A DNA stretch of 64,000 nt from UBA1952 sp965246855. GTDB lineage: Bacteria; Bacteroidota; Bacteroidia; Chitinophagales; Chitinophagaceae. Shown here piece by piece: positions 1 to 8,560 of the stretch. A program made the translations under genes and the position numbers. Position 1 is the first letter of the stretch, and each line of letters starts with the position of its first letter. The stretch is taken from the NCBI GenBank assembly GCA_965246855.1, contig CBDFFP010000009.1, positions 62,001 to 126,000 on the forward strand, read 5' to 3'. Under the pieces are notes generated by a model. The model did not search any database and was not told where the DNA came from. It saw only the letters and a list, made by a program, of their open reading frames with translations.

Positions 1-38
1 ACGAGGAGAATCTGGTTTTTTTCGTTTTCCGTAGTCAT
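1..38 (-). CDS. 5' end of an unidentified gene leaving the window
   Basis: An ATG at 38 on the minus strand opens a frame that reads MTTENEKNQILL before the window ends. The hydrophilic start followed by a hydrophobic strand fits many cytoplasmic proteins, for example response regulators, but twelve residues cannot identify it. It lies in the same orientation as the PorP/SprF gene, 121 bases downstream of that gene's stop. No strong terminator or promoter is visible in 39-159, so it may be co-transcribed. Confidence is limited by the short visible part. Confidence 0.35.
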   Translation of the reverse strand, partial: MTTENEKNQILL

Positions 39-159
39 AAGAAAGATTCAGGGGGAAGAGATTTTGAGTCGTGAAGAGAGAAATAAAGCGTACCGAACAG
101 GAAACAAATAAAGCGCACAAAAGCCGTACCTTAAACAACAGGACGGTTAATTTTTTTTA

Positions 160-1182
160 TCAGAAGCGTGGACAGGCAAACTTGCTGTCGCGCATGTCCT
201 TCTTGTACTGTCCCTGATAGACCAGCGAAATCTCAAAAGCGCCGCGCCCGCCCGTCGCTTTTTGGAGGGAAGAAACGGTGTAGTCATAGGAAGAAGTCAG
301 CTTCACATTGTTCCACTGATAGCCCACCACGGCAATGGCCGCATCGTCCCAACGGTGGAACGCACCGAGGATAAAAGAGCCAGCTACTTCGTCGCCACCA
401 ATCCGAAATTGCGCCAGCGTTCCATACACGCCCTGCCACGCCGACTGCTGCGTGGTGTAGTAAACAGAAGGGGTGAGAATTACCGTCGGGCTGACGCGGA
501 TAATCGCTTCTGCATTGCCCGTGTAGCGCATTCCCAGCTTGTTCGTGGTGCTGTAAAAAGTCTCTGTCGGCTGGTTGATATGCCCTACGCTGCCGCCGAT
601 TTTAAGGTAGAAATTCTCGTTCGGGAAAAAGGCGTAGTTCATTCCGAGTCCGATGTCTGCGTAGCTCGTTTGCCGCACTTCCGCAGGCTCGCCCGTCTTT
701 ATCGCCTGGTCAAACTGGAAGCCGTCCCACTGCTGGTCAAAGGTGAACTTAGAAAAATCCACACGCCGCTGCACCATCCCCACCGACGTTCCCAGCGAAA
801 GCATATTCTTGTCTCCCATTTGCAGGTGATACGCCAGAAAAAGATCGCCGCGTGTTTGCTCCAGTTGTCCCGCACCCGCCTGGTCATTCCAGAAAGCGCC
901 ACCAATACCCAGCCAGTTGTTGCCTTCCACGCCGCGCAGAAGCTGCGCTTCGCCAAAAGCCGAAATCGTTGTGTAAGGAACCGGAATAGACGCCCACTGC
1001 TGCCGGTATTGCGCGCCCACGCGGTAATTCGCATCGGGCAGTAAAGCCGTGTTGGCAGGGTTCAGGAGCAGCGGCGCATTCCAGTATTGCGAGAAGTGCA
1101 TTCCTTGCGCATCCGCCTTTTGCGCAGCCGCAAAAAAGCCGCACGAAAAAAGGATAAGTGTTTTGAGGAAAGAGTTGTTCAT
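160..1182 (-). CDS. PorP/SprF family type IX secretion outer-membrane protein
   Basis: A 340-residue outer-membrane protein of the PorP/SprF family. It has a signal peptide (about 1-25, ending AQKADAQ), then the family signature HFSQYWNAPLLLNPA at about 29-43, then alternating hydrophobic and polar strands typical of a small beta-barrel. Family members work with the type IX secretion system, and SprF-type members are needed for export or surface attachment of a specific partner. Its ATG overlaps the stop of the upstream gene by one base (TGATG), so the two are probably translationally coupled. That partner ends in a type B (CHU_C) tail, the usual arrangement for an SprF-like protein with a dedicated cargo. 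The length is normal for the family. Confidence 0.9.
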   Translation of the reverse strand: MNNSFLKTLILFSCGFFAAAQKADAQGMHFSQYWNAPLLLNPANTALLPDANYRVGAQYRQQWASIPVPYTTISAFGEAQLLRGVEGNNWLGIGGAFWNDQAGAGQLEQTRGDLFLAYHLQMGDKNMLSLGTSVGMVQRRVDFSKFTFDQQWDGFQFDQAIKTGEPAEVRQTSYADIGLGMNYAFFPNENFYLKIGGSVGHINQPTETFYSTTNKLGMRYTGNAEAIIRVSPTVILTPSVYYTTQQSAWQGVYGTLAQFRIGGDEVAGSFILGAFHRWDDAAIAVVGYQWNNVKLTSSYDYTVSSLQKATGGRGAFEISLVYQGQYKKDMRDSKFACPRF

Positions 1183-4100
1183 CAGCGGAGCAAAGTAATG
1201 TTGCCTTTTTTAGTAAAAGTGGTTCCGTCCACAAAGAAAGCGGTAAGCGTGAAGGCATAAGCGTCCGCCTCCTGCAGCTTGCCGTTCCAAGTTCCGTCCC
1301 ACCCTTTTTGCAGGTCGGTGGTCTCAAAAATCAACTGGCCCCAGCGGTTGTAAAGTTTGAACACAAAAGACGTAATCGCCGCGCCGCGCACATACAAAAT
1401 GTCGTTCACGCCGTCGCCATTGGGCGAAAAAGCGTTGGGTACGTCGCAGGCAATTCGCACGTCGGCCACTACCTCGCGGCAAACGGTATCCAAGCAACCT
1501 TCCCGGGAAGCCGCCGTGAGGCAAGCGATAAAGGTGCTGCTTGTTTTGTAGAGGTGCGAAGGGTTTTCTTCCGAAGAAATTTCGCCGTCGCCAAACGTCC
1601 AGCGGTAGCGGTTTGCATTTACGGATTGGTTGATGAAGTCAATCGGCATGTTGGGCGTAGGCGTAATCGGCGCGTAGTCAAACTGCGCGGTGGGCAGCGT
1701 CAGAATGGTAATGGTTTTGTGCGCCGTATCTGTTATGTTGCAAGCGTTGGGATTGGAAGAAACAAGCACAACCGTATAGCTTCCGGGAGCACTATAAACA
1801 TGCAGCGGCGCGATTTGCGAAGACGTGTCTCCATCGCCAAAAAACCAAGCAATGCTTGTCGCATTTGTTGTTGTGCTTTGGAAAAGAAGTCCGCCCAATC
1901 CTACACAAACAGAGTCGGGCGATTCAAATAAACCACTCACGCGCAGGTCGCGGAGTTGCACATCCTGACGGAACGTATCGGGGGAATTGCAAGCTGCGCC
2001 GTCGCTCACAATCAGGCGCACATTGTAGGTGCCAGTGTCTGCGTATTGATGCGTCAGCGGGTTGCGCACAGCAGAAGTATTTCCGTCGCCGAAATCCCAA
2101 CTAAAGGAGGCGCTGCCGGGTGTTGTTACGTTGTTGGTGATGTTAATGATGTAAGGCGCGCAGGGCCGTCCGGTATCCACTTCAATAGTGCCGGAAATGG
2201 CGTTGCTATCTACAATAATGGTCACGTAAGCCGTGTCGCGCAGGCGGCAGGCAACCGGGTTGAACGCCACAAGTTGCGCCTGGTAGGTTCCGGGTCGGGT
2301 ATAAATGTGCTGCGGCGTGCGGGCCGTATCCGTCGGACTTCCATCGCCGAAATCCCAGGTAGAAGTCGCTGCATTTGTGGACGTGTTGGTAAACGTAACA
2401 TCCAGGGGCGGGCAACCGCGATTGGCGGGCCTCACACCTGCGCGGGCATCCACAGAACCCAGCTCAAAATCAATTTTAAGGGCTGCCAGATTGCAATTGC
2501 GCGCCGACTGGTTGGTGGTGCTGTATGCGCCTAACGTAGTGGGGAATGAAAGCCCTCCACAGCCCGCGCAAATGGCCTGATACACCACGCCATTGCGGTC
2601 AAAACGACTTGTGCCGCCGTCCACATGCTCCGCTGCTCCTGCATTGCCGCGATAGGTTCCATAGAGCAGCGAGCCAAAGTTTTTGCTGAGAGCGATAAAA
2701 TAGAAATCCGCATCGTCGGTGGTTGATTGAATCGCGCCGGGGGTGATGGGCATATTGGTCATGGAAGAACCCAAAGGATTTTCGCCGAAAAGCGTTCCGC
2801 CCCAGCCGCTGAGATAGACATTGCCGCAGGTGTCCACCAGGTAAGCCACTGGCGAGATGTTCGGCCCTGCTGCGGGGCCATTTCCAATCACCGTAGAAAC
2901 AAGATTGCTGCTCAATCCCAAATCCATCTTCATCAAAAACTGCGTGGAACCTGCGTTGGAAAACACATTCGGCGATACCGGGAAACTGCCGCCGATCGTC
3001 TGCCCCATCAGGTAGATTTTGTCGTCGTAGTCGGTCTGCAACCCATACACCTGGTCATAGTTGCTCTGTCCAATAAAGCTGCCATTCAGCACCGGAAAAG
3101 TTCCGCTGTTTTGGAAGCGCAGGACAAATCCATCCGTCCTTCCTCCCTGATAAGCACTCTGAAAACCACCCGGTGGCATCGGGAAATCCGAAGAAGCCGT
3201 TCCGCCGCCCACATACAGGTTTTGCTGCGCCGTGTCAAAGGTGAGGACATAAGCCGCGTCATAATCGGAGCCACCGAGATAGGTACTCCACAGCAAGGAC
3301 GAAAGGCTGTTGTTCAGCTTAAAAATAACCGCGTCCTGCGTGCCGGAAAGGGCGCTTTGCGAGGCGTTTTGCAGCGGGAAATTGGTGGATTGAGAATTGG
3401 CCGCGACGTACACATTTCCGCGTCTGTCCACAATCACTTCACTGCGCGCATCGTCGCCGTAGTTGAAGAGCAGCGTAGAGCTTGCGTCAGGGGCTTCGTT
3501 GGGAGCATAAACGGTGTGAACATTTACGCCGTCTGCCCCGCTGCCGCCTATAAACGTAGAGCCGAGCAGGGCTGTTCCGGCAGGGTTGATTTTCGTAACC
3601 ACAATATCGGCCACGCCATTAAAACTGTTGTCGTAGCTACCTGCCGTTACCGGATAGTTGGAAGAGTACGTACGCCCGGCGATAATCAGGTTTCCCGAAG
3701 AATCTACTACCATGCTGTGCGGCTGCTCGTTGTTGGAGCCACCGAGATAGGTGCCGAAAAGCAGTGCGTTACCCGCCGCGCTAAACTTGCTGATGCTGAT
3801 ATCACAGGGATACTTGCTGTAGAGCGACGACATGCCCGTATTTGCGGAGCCGCCGCCGTAGCCCGCCTGAAAAGCGCCCGTCGTGGTAGGATAAGATTCC
3901 CCCGGCGCTACATTCACAAGACCTCCGGCATAGAAATCGCCCGCGTCGTTGTAGGTCGCCGTGAAGCCCCAGCTATCTGCCGTTGCGCCGCTGAACGTAG
4001 CAAAAACCACCGTCGGGTCAATTACCAAAGGCAGGCTTTTATCATAGCCATTGGGGAAGGAAAAACGCACAACATTTCCGTCCAAAACATAAACGCAGCG

Positions 4101-4736
4101 CAGGGACTTTTTTCCGCCCGCCGCTGTTGTTTGCCACGCCACCGGCGCTTCTTCCGTCACGTCGCCGAGACTTGTTTTTACGAGCAGCGCGCCCTTCTGA
4201 TTAAGGCGCAATCCATCGGTTCCTTCGTATTGAAGTTGGATGACCGACGGGTCAGCACCGGCAACAAGGTGGAAGCTGTATTTAAACTTGGCCTCCGCAA
4301 AAGCTGTTTGCAAATCCACGCCGGGATACAGGCCTTTATACCGCACACCGGCAGCCGGATGCAGGCTGCTTTTCCAGCGTGAAGAATCGTTTCCCAGAAA
4401 GTAATTGTAGTAGTGAGATTGCGACTCCGTCGCCACCATTTGCGTACTCCTTTCCGCATTCACGAAGCGCACTTTCCACGTGTGGGCCGGAACGGTTTCG
4501 GGCAGTGGCGTGTGGTCGTGCTGGTGGGCTTCCTGCCGCGCGGTAGCCATTGAATAGGTCAGCGCACCCTCTTCCAGAAACACCATTGTTCCGCGATGCA
4601 CTTTTGCGCGATAGCGGAAATCTCCGTCCCATTGGCCCTTATTTTCCACAAACTCGCCCGCCGACTGGCCATAGCTTTTCGCACAGAAAAGCAGGAGCAG
4701 AAGCAAGAAAGGGAAGGTGCGTAAACGAAAAGCCAT
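1182..4736 (-). CDS. PKD-repeat cell-surface protein with CHU_C (type B) T9SS sorting tail
   Basis: A secreted 1184-residue protein. The start is placed at ATG 4736, where MAFRLRTFPF begins a clear signal peptide; the frame upstream looks non-coding. An N-terminal domain starts ENKGQW, as in SBBP-type proteins, followed by SBBP-like beta-propeller repeats (about 250-680). Four PKD domains follow, recognisable by WDFGDG, WDFGDG, WFFGDG and WTFGDG near residues 794, 882, 965 and 1049. The last 90 residues (from NAFSPNGDGVND, with LYNRWGQLIFE) are the gliding-motility-associated CHU_C domain, a type B signal for type IX secretion. It is coupled to a PorP/SprF gene. Its role is probably an adhesin or gliding-type surface protein; the ligand is unknown. 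Confidence 0.9.
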   Translation of the reverse strand: MAFRLRTFPFLLLLLLFCAKSYGQSAGEFVENKGQWDGDFRYRAKVHRGTMVFLEEGALTYSMATARQEAHQHDHTPLPETVPAHTWKVRFVNAERSTQMVATESQSHYYNYFLGNDSSRWKSSLHPAAGVRYKGLYPGVDLQTAFAEAKFKYSFHLVAGADPSVIQLQYEGTDGLRLNQKGALLVKTSLGDVTEEAPVAWQTTAAGGKKSLRCVYVLDGNVVRFSFPNGYDKSLPLVIDPTVVFATFSGATADSWGFTATYNDAGDFYAGGLVNVAPGESYPTTTGAFQAGYGGGSANTGMSSLYSKYPCDISISKFSAAGNALLFGTYLGGSNNEQPHSMVVDSSGNLIIAGRTYSSNYPVTAGSYDNSFNGVADIVVTKINPAGTALLGSTFIGGSGADGVNVHTVYAPNEAPDASSTLLFNYGDDARSEVIVDRRGNVYVAANSQSTNFPLQNASQSALSGTQDAVIFKLNNSLSSLLWSTYLGGSDYDAAYVLTFDTAQQNLYVGGGTASSDFPMPPGGFQSAYQGGRTDGFVLRFQNSGTFPVLNGSFIGQSNYDQVYGLQTDYDDKIYLMGQTIGGSFPVSPNVFSNAGSTQFLMKMDLGLSSNLVSTVIGNGPAAGPNISPVAYLVDTCGNVYLSGWGGTLFGENPLGSSMTNMPITPGAIQSTTDDADFYFIALSKNFGSLLYGTYRGNAGAAEHVDGGTSRFDRNGVVYQAICAGCGGLSFPTTLGAYSTTNQSARNCNLAALKIDFELGSVDARAGVRPANRGCPPLDVTFTNTSTNAATSTWDFGDGSPTDTARTPQHIYTRPGTYQAQLVAFNPVACRLRDTAYVTIIVDSNAISGTIEVDTGRPCAPYIINITNNVTTPGSASFSWDFGDGNTSAVRNPLTHQYADTGTYNVRLIVSDGAACNSPDTFRQDVQLRDLRVSGLFESPDSVCVGLGGLLFQSTTTNATSIAWFFGDGDTSSQIAPLHVYSAPGSYTVVLVSSNPNACNITDTAHKTITILTLPTAQFDYAPITPTPNMPIDFINQSVNANRYRWTFGDGEISSEENPSHLYKTSSTFIACLTAASREGCLDTVCREVVADVRIACDVPNAFSPNGDGVNDILYVRGAAITSFVFKLYNRWGQLIFETTDLQKGWDGTWNGKLQEADAYAFTLTAFFVDGTTFTKKGNITLLR

Positions 4737-4794
4737 AAACCGGGCGGAAAACGTAGCGGAAAAGGTACGTATTCCTAACAGAAAAAGCATAAAA

Positions 4795-4828
4795 AAGATG
4801 CCTGTCGCAGAGAAGCGGCAGGCATCTT
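4795..4828 (-). terminator. Rho-independent terminator of the cold-shock gene
   Basis: AAGATGCCTGTCGC pairs with GCGGCAGGCATCTT around a five-base loop, with one G-T wobble. On the minus strand it is followed by a run of T. It lies between the cold-shock gene and the PKD/CHU_C gene. Confidence 0.85.
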
Positions 4829-4873
4829 AAGTTTTTTGTCGCGTTGCTTAAAAGGGCAGCGCACCTCTTTCGC

Positions 4874-5065
4874 TTAAGCGCGCTTTACGTTGATCGCATT
4901 CGGGCCTTTACGACCTTCTTTGGTTTCAAAAGAAACGCGCTCGTTCTCGCGGATTTGGTCAATGACACCTGTGGCGTGCACAAAAATGTCCTCGCTGCCG
5001 TCGTCTGGCTTAATAAAGCCGAAGCCCTTCTCTGTGTTGAAGAACTTTACTACACCTTCTTGCAT
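4874..5065 (-). CDS. Cold-shock domain protein (CspA family)
   Basis: A 63-residue single-domain cold-shock protein starting at ATG 5065 (MQEGVVKFFN). The longer open frame upstream has no family match, and this start gives the normal family length. It has both nucleic-acid-binding motifs, KGFGFI (RNP1, 13-18) and DIFVHA (RNP2, 26-31). Such proteins bind single-stranded RNA or DNA and act as RNA chaperones in the cytoplasm. It has its own terminator at 4795-4828 and a TACCTTCG -7-like element at 5113-5120, leaving a leader of about 45 bases. Tsf is transcribed divergently. Confidence 0.95.
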   Translation of the reverse strand: MQEGVVKFFNTEKGFGFIKPDDGSEDIFVHATGVIDQIRENERVSFETKEGRKGPNAINVKRA

Positions 5066-5112
5066 GGTACTTTGGGGGGGAAATTGGGGGGGTAATAGAA
5101 AAAAATGAGCGC

Positions 5113-5120
5113 CGAAGGTA
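5113..5120 (-). promoter_or_regulatory. Probable -7 element of the cold-shock gene
   Basis: On the minus strand the bases read TACCTTCG, one base from the Bacteroidota consensus TAnnTTTG, about 47 bases before the start codon. Confidence 0.4.
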
Positions 5121-5290
5121 CGGAGATTTCCGGTGTTGGGGAGAAAAATTTTTGCAGGAAGAAGTAACGGGCTTCCGAATCCTACCGCAATGCGTTTGCT
5201 ATCCTTTTTAAATCTCTGCGCCTCCGCGAGGAAGCAAATGCTTATATCCACTCATAAAACACCGCCTCACCCCACAATAATATTCTTCCG

Positions 5291-5298
5291 TACTTTTG
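5291..5298 (+). promoter_or_regulatory. Bacteroidota -7 promoter of tsf
   Basis: TACTTTTG matches TAnnTTTG exactly, 46 bases before the tsf ATG. Its presence supports separate transcription of tsf, which is not next to rpsB here. Confidence 0.6.
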
Positions 5299-5344
5299 CG
5301 CGCGTTTTCCAAAAAAACGTTTCCCCAAAAACACCCCCTTTATA

Positions 5345-6193
5345 ATGAGCGCAACGATTACTGCCGCTGACGTAAACAAGCTCCGCCAAACCACCGGCGC
5401 GGGCATGATGGACTGCCGGAAAGCACTGGTAGAAAGCGAAGGCGATTTTGAAAAAGCCATTGACTACCTGCGCAAAAAAGGCCAGAAAGTAGCCGCCAAC
5501 CGCTCCGACCGCGAAGCGAAAGAAGGCGTTGTGGTGGCCCGCGCCAATCCCGATGGCAACTACGGCATCGTGCTCCAAATCTCTTCCGAAACGGATTTTG
5601 TGGCAAAAAACGCGGAGTTCGTTGATTTTGCCAACGAGCTGGCCGCGATGGCCGAACAACACATGCCATCCGATATTGACGCGCTGAAAGCCCTCCCAAT
5701 GGGCGGCGCTACGGTAGGCGACAAGCTGCTGGAAATGGTAGCCAAAATCGGCGAGAAAATTGACGTTGTGCGCTACGAACAGGTGAGCGCCACGCACGTA
5801 GTAGCCTACATCCACGGCAACTACCGCATCGGCGTACTCGTAGGGCTGAACGCACCGATGGCGGAAGAAACGACCGCTGCGGGCCGCGACGTAGCGATGC
5901 AAATTGCCGCGATGAACCCGCTGGGACTGAATCAGGAAAGCATTGAGCCGCACGTGATTGAGCGCGAGCGCAACATCGTAATGGAGCAGATGAGCGCCGA
6001 CCCGAAGATGGCCGGCAAGCCGCAGGAAATGATTGCCAAGGTGGCGGAAGGCAAACTGAACGCGTTCTTTAAAGAGAACACCCTGATGGCGCAGGCATTC
6101 GTGAAAGACAGCGGCAAGACCATCGCCGACTACCTGAAAAGCGTAGGCAAAGACCTGACCGTGACACAGTTTGTGCGCGTGGCAGTAGGATAA
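5345..6193 (+). CDS. tsf: Translation elongation factor Ts
   Basis: Elongation factor Ts, 282 residues, the nucleotide-exchange factor that reloads EF-Tu with GTP in the cytoplasm. The N-terminal UBA-like segment (VNKLRQTTGAGMMDCRKAL, about 8-26) is diagnostic. The core motif SSETDFVAKN at about 79-88 is the conserved TDFVA region that contacts EF-Tu. Length and start fit the family. In many bacteria, including many Bacteroidota, tsf follows rpsB. Here rpsB lies about 42 kb away on the same strand and ends in its own terminator, while tsf has its own promoter and terminator. Confidence 0.98.
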   Translation: MSATITAADVNKLRQTTGAGMMDCRKALVESEGDFEKAIDYLRKKGQKVAANRSDREAKEGVVVARANPDGNYGIVLQISSETDFVAKNAEFVDFANELAAMAEQHMPSDIDALKALPMGGATVGDKLLEMVAKIGEKIDVVRYEQVSATHVVAYIHGNYRIGVLVGLNAPMAEETTAAGRDVAMQIAAMNPLGLNQESIEPHVIERERNIVMEQMSADPKMAGKPQEMIAKVAEGKLNAFFKENTLMAQAFVKDSGKTIADYLKSVGKDLTVTQFVRVAVG

Positions 6194-6215
6194 TTTCCCT
6201 CAAAAAATTTTAGAG

Positions 6216-6245
6216 AAAAGCCGTTTCCGAAAGGAAGCGGCTTTT
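6216..6245 (+). terminator. Terminator of tsf
   Basis: AAAAGCCG-TTTCC-GAAA-GGAA-GCGGCTTTT forms a strong hairpin ending in T, 23 bases after the tsf stop. Confidence 0.85.
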
Positions 6246-6336
6246 CATTTTCCGCATTTTTATGTGATTTCTAAGCACTTGTCTTCCAAAAATTCCATTA
6301 ATCGCTAATAATTAATCATTAATCACTGTTCTGGGT

Positions 6337-6344
6337 TACTTTTC
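6337..6344 (+). promoter_or_regulatory. Probable -7 element of the ECF sigma gene
   Basis: TACTTTTC differs by one base from TAnnTTTG and lies 26 bases before the chosen ATG at 6371. Confidence 0.4.
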
Positions 6345-6370
6345 CACCCAAACGGTATTTACACGTGAGC

Positions 6371-6964
6371 ATGTCTTTTCCCGGAGAGGATTCTTCCGAG
6401 CTGCTGCGCGCCATTGCTGCCGGAGACCGCCACACAACGGCCCGCCTTTACCGGCAGGCATATCCTATAGTGGCCCACTGGATCGGCACACACGGCGGCG
6501 ATGACAATGACGCGGCAGACGTGTTTCAGGAAGCGATGGTTGTTCTTTTTGGTAAGGCGCAGGACGCAGATTTCCGGCTAACATGCGCTCCGGCGACATA
6601 TCTCTACGCTGTGGCGCGCAATTTATGGTTGCGCCGCCTGCAGGAACAAAGCCGCTTCGTCAAAACCCCGGCTTCGGAAGACGGCGATTGGGCAGACGAC
6701 AGCGTCGGACAGGAATATCAGGACGACCTGAATGTACACGAAGAGCGCGAAGCGCAGTTTGACAGATTAGAGGGCGCCTTACAGCAAGTAGGAGAACCCT
6801 GCGCCTCTTTGCTTCGGGCCTTCTACCACGAAGGAAAGAGTATGCAGGAAATCAGCACCGCGTCGGGGTACAGCAATGCCGACACGGCAAAAACACAGAA
6901 GTACAAATGCCTTAACCGCCTGAAAAAACTGTTTTTCGGGTCGGAAGAAGGAGCGAAAAAATAG
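6371..6964 (+). CDS. ECF-type RNA polymerase sigma factor
   Basis: A 197-residue sigma-70 family factor of the extracytoplasmic-function type. Region 2 lies at about 30-70 and includes DAADVFQEAMVVLF. Region 4, at about 150-190, has a helix-turn-helix with SMQEISTASGYSNADTAKTQKYKCLNRLKKL split over it. There is no region 1 or 3, as expected for ECF factors. GTG 6365 two codons earlier is an alternative start; ATG 6371 is preferred. The next gene, 76 bases downstream, encodes a membrane protein with an anti-sigma-like N-terminus, so the pair is likely a signalling unit. The target genes are unknown. Confidence 0.88.
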   Translation: MSFPGEDSSELLRAIAAGDRHTTARLYRQAYPIVAHWIGTHGGDDNDAADVFQEAMVVLFGKAQDADFRLTCAPATYLYAVARNLWLRRLQEQSRFVKTPASEDGDWADDSVGQEYQDDLNVHEEREAQFDRLEGALQQVGEPCASLLRAFYHEGKSMQEISTASGYSNADTAKTQKYKCLNRLKKLFFGSEEGAKK

Positions 6965-7040
6965 CTGTCTATGCCCGGCGTTTCTGCAGCGGGTACAGAT
7001 TGAAAGAAGAAGAAGAAGAACAAAAACGGAAGTAAGCACC

Positions 7041-8144
7041 ATGGAACTACAAGACCACATCTGGGAACAGGCGGAGCGATTCATAGCCGGTAAAATGACG
7101 GACGCAGAGCGGGCAGCACTGGCAACGCAGAAGACGCAGGACGCAACTTTTGCGCGCGATTTTGACCGCGCGAAAAACCTGCTCCAAACGATGCAGGGTA
7201 AGACGCGCACCGAGGCGTTTCGCAGTACGCTGGCGCAGATTCACAAGGCCGTTACGCAACCCGTAAAAGCGGGTGAGAAAAAACGTCGCGTGATTCCGTT
7301 TATGTCTAACTGGCGGACGGCGGCGGTGGCGGCTTCGGTGGCGGCGGTGATTTCTATAGGAAGCATTGTGGGCAGCAAAACAGGTAACAAAGACACGGCC
7401 CGCTACCACCAACTGAGCCGCGAGATTGAAGCGGTGAAACGCTCGCAGAAGAATCTGGCGCAGACACAAAAGCAGTTAATTTCGGAAGTGAAATCGGTGA
7501 AGCAAAGCGCCCCGGTTGCACCGTTTAATTCCACCGGAACGGCCTTCGCGTTGAACCATTCCGGCTATCTGATTACGGCTTACCACGTAGCGAAAGACGC
7601 GGACTCCCTTTACATCCAAACCCGGAAAGGCGAGAACTACAAAGCGTCGCTGCTGGCCTTTAATCCGCAAGCCGACGTAGCCGTGTTGAAAATAGAAGAC
7701 AAGGATTTTCACTTCGCAGGAGGCGAGCTTCCCTATGCATTCGCAACGCGAAAATCAGGACTTGGCGCGCGCATCTACACGCTGGGTTTTCCGCAGGATG
7801 AAGTGGTGTATAGCGAAGGCTACGTGAGCGCGGCCAATGGCTACAGCGGCGACTCGGCGCAATACCGTTTAGAGCTTCCCTCGGAGCCAGGCGCAAGCGG
7901 CGCACCCGTTGTGGACGGCGCAGGCAACGTGATTGGAATTGTAGCGGGCCGCAACAACGAAGTGGGCGGAACGACCTACGCCATTGCTTCACCGGAATTG
8001 CTGCGCCTCTTGCGCTCCATGCCTAAAGACATCCGCCCGACGCTCGGCGCATCCACCAACCGCCTGCGAGGTCTTTCGCGCGAGCAGCAATTAGACAAGC
8101 TACAGGATTATACCTGCATTGTGCGGGTGTATAAGAAGGGATGA
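7041..8144 (+). CDS. Membrane-anchored trypsin-like serine protease with anti-sigma-like N-terminus
   Basis: A 367-residue protein in three parts. Residues 1-90 are soluble and helical (ERFIAGKMTDAERAAL), like the cytoplasmic head of anti-sigma factors, though no zinc motif is seen. One membrane helix follows at about 92-112. A short coiled linker (120-155) leads to a trypsin/HtrA-type domain with a complete triad: His182 in TAYHVAKDAD, Asp212 in ADVAVLKI and Ser286 in GASGAP. The protease part should face the periplasm. There is no PDZ domain, so it is not a classical DegP. Downstream of an ECF sigma gene, it may sense periplasmic stress and control the sigma factor; that is inference. Confidence 0.82.
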   Translation: MELQDHIWEQAERFIAGKMTDAERAALATQKTQDATFARDFDRAKNLLQTMQGKTRTEAFRSTLAQIHKAVTQPVKAGEKKRRVIPFMSNWRTAAVAASVAAVISIGSIVGSKTGNKDTARYHQLSREIEAVKRSQKNLAQTQKQLISEVKSVKQSAPVAPFNSTGTAFALNHSGYLITAYHVAKDADSLYIQTRKGENYKASLLAFNPQADVAVLKIEDKDFHFAGGELPYAFATRKSGLGARIYTLGFPQDEVVYSEGYVSAANGYSGDSAQYRLELPSEPGASGAPVVDGAGNVIGIVAGRNNEVGGTTYAIASPELLRLLRSMPKDIRPTLGASTNRLRGLSREQQLDKLQDYTCIVRVYKKG

Positions 8145-8191
8145 TTTTTTTCTTCAATTGTGTTTTCCATTTTCGTCGGAAATCTCATCAC

Positions 8192-8350
8192 AGCCCTGTA
8201 GGGGCGTAGGTTTGGTAGAAGAAGCTGTTGTTTTAAGAAAGGAGTCCCGTAAGGGACGCAGGTTTGATCAGACCGAACCTGCGTCCCTACGGGACTTTAT
8301 CTTCTCTGTCTCAACATAATGGCTACCAAACCTGCGCCCTTACAGGGCTT
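8192..8350. repeat. Nested palindromic repeat element, copy 1
   Basis: An intergenic element with two concentric inverted repeats. The outer arms are 8192-8218 (AGCCCTGTAGGGGCGTAGG and on) and 8324-8350. The inner arms are 8243-8269 (AGTCCCGTAAGGGACGCAGG and on) and 8271-8296. All four arms share a core like CCCTACGGGacg CAGGTTTG. A second element of the same design lies at 46025-46188. The rest of 8145-8517 shows no gene. Confidence 0.75.
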
Positions 8351-8517
8351 ATACACGCGCTTTTAAAACGGCCTAAAACAACTCTGTTTGGCATCTCGGG
8401 AATTTTTTCCAGACTTTGGGTCGGCTTTTTCGTGGCGGAATAGTTTTTGAAGATTCTCTCCGCCGGAAGGCATTTACAGCGCACTGGAGATGTACTTTTT
8501 CCCAAAGCGCCGTTCCC

Positions 8518-8525
8518 TACTTTTG
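8518..8525 (+). promoter_or_regulatory. Bacteroidota -7 promoter of the hydroxylase gene
   Basis: TACTTTTG matches TAnnTTTG exactly, 35 bases before GTG 8561. Its position argues against any start further upstream. Confidence 0.6.
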
Positions 8526-8560
8526 AAGTCCCTTTTTATTCCTGCCTGTCATACTCTCCC

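Noticed and set aside
2727..4382. A 551-codon open frame on the plus strand
   Set aside because: It lies opposite the PKD/CHU_C gene, has Arg- and His-rich composition typical of antisense reading of a GC-rich gene, and shows no domain, promoter or sensible start.
5267..5953. Minus-strand frame of 228 codons over tsf
   Set aside because: Complete overlap with tsf, whose protein is unmistakable; the antisense frame has no family features.
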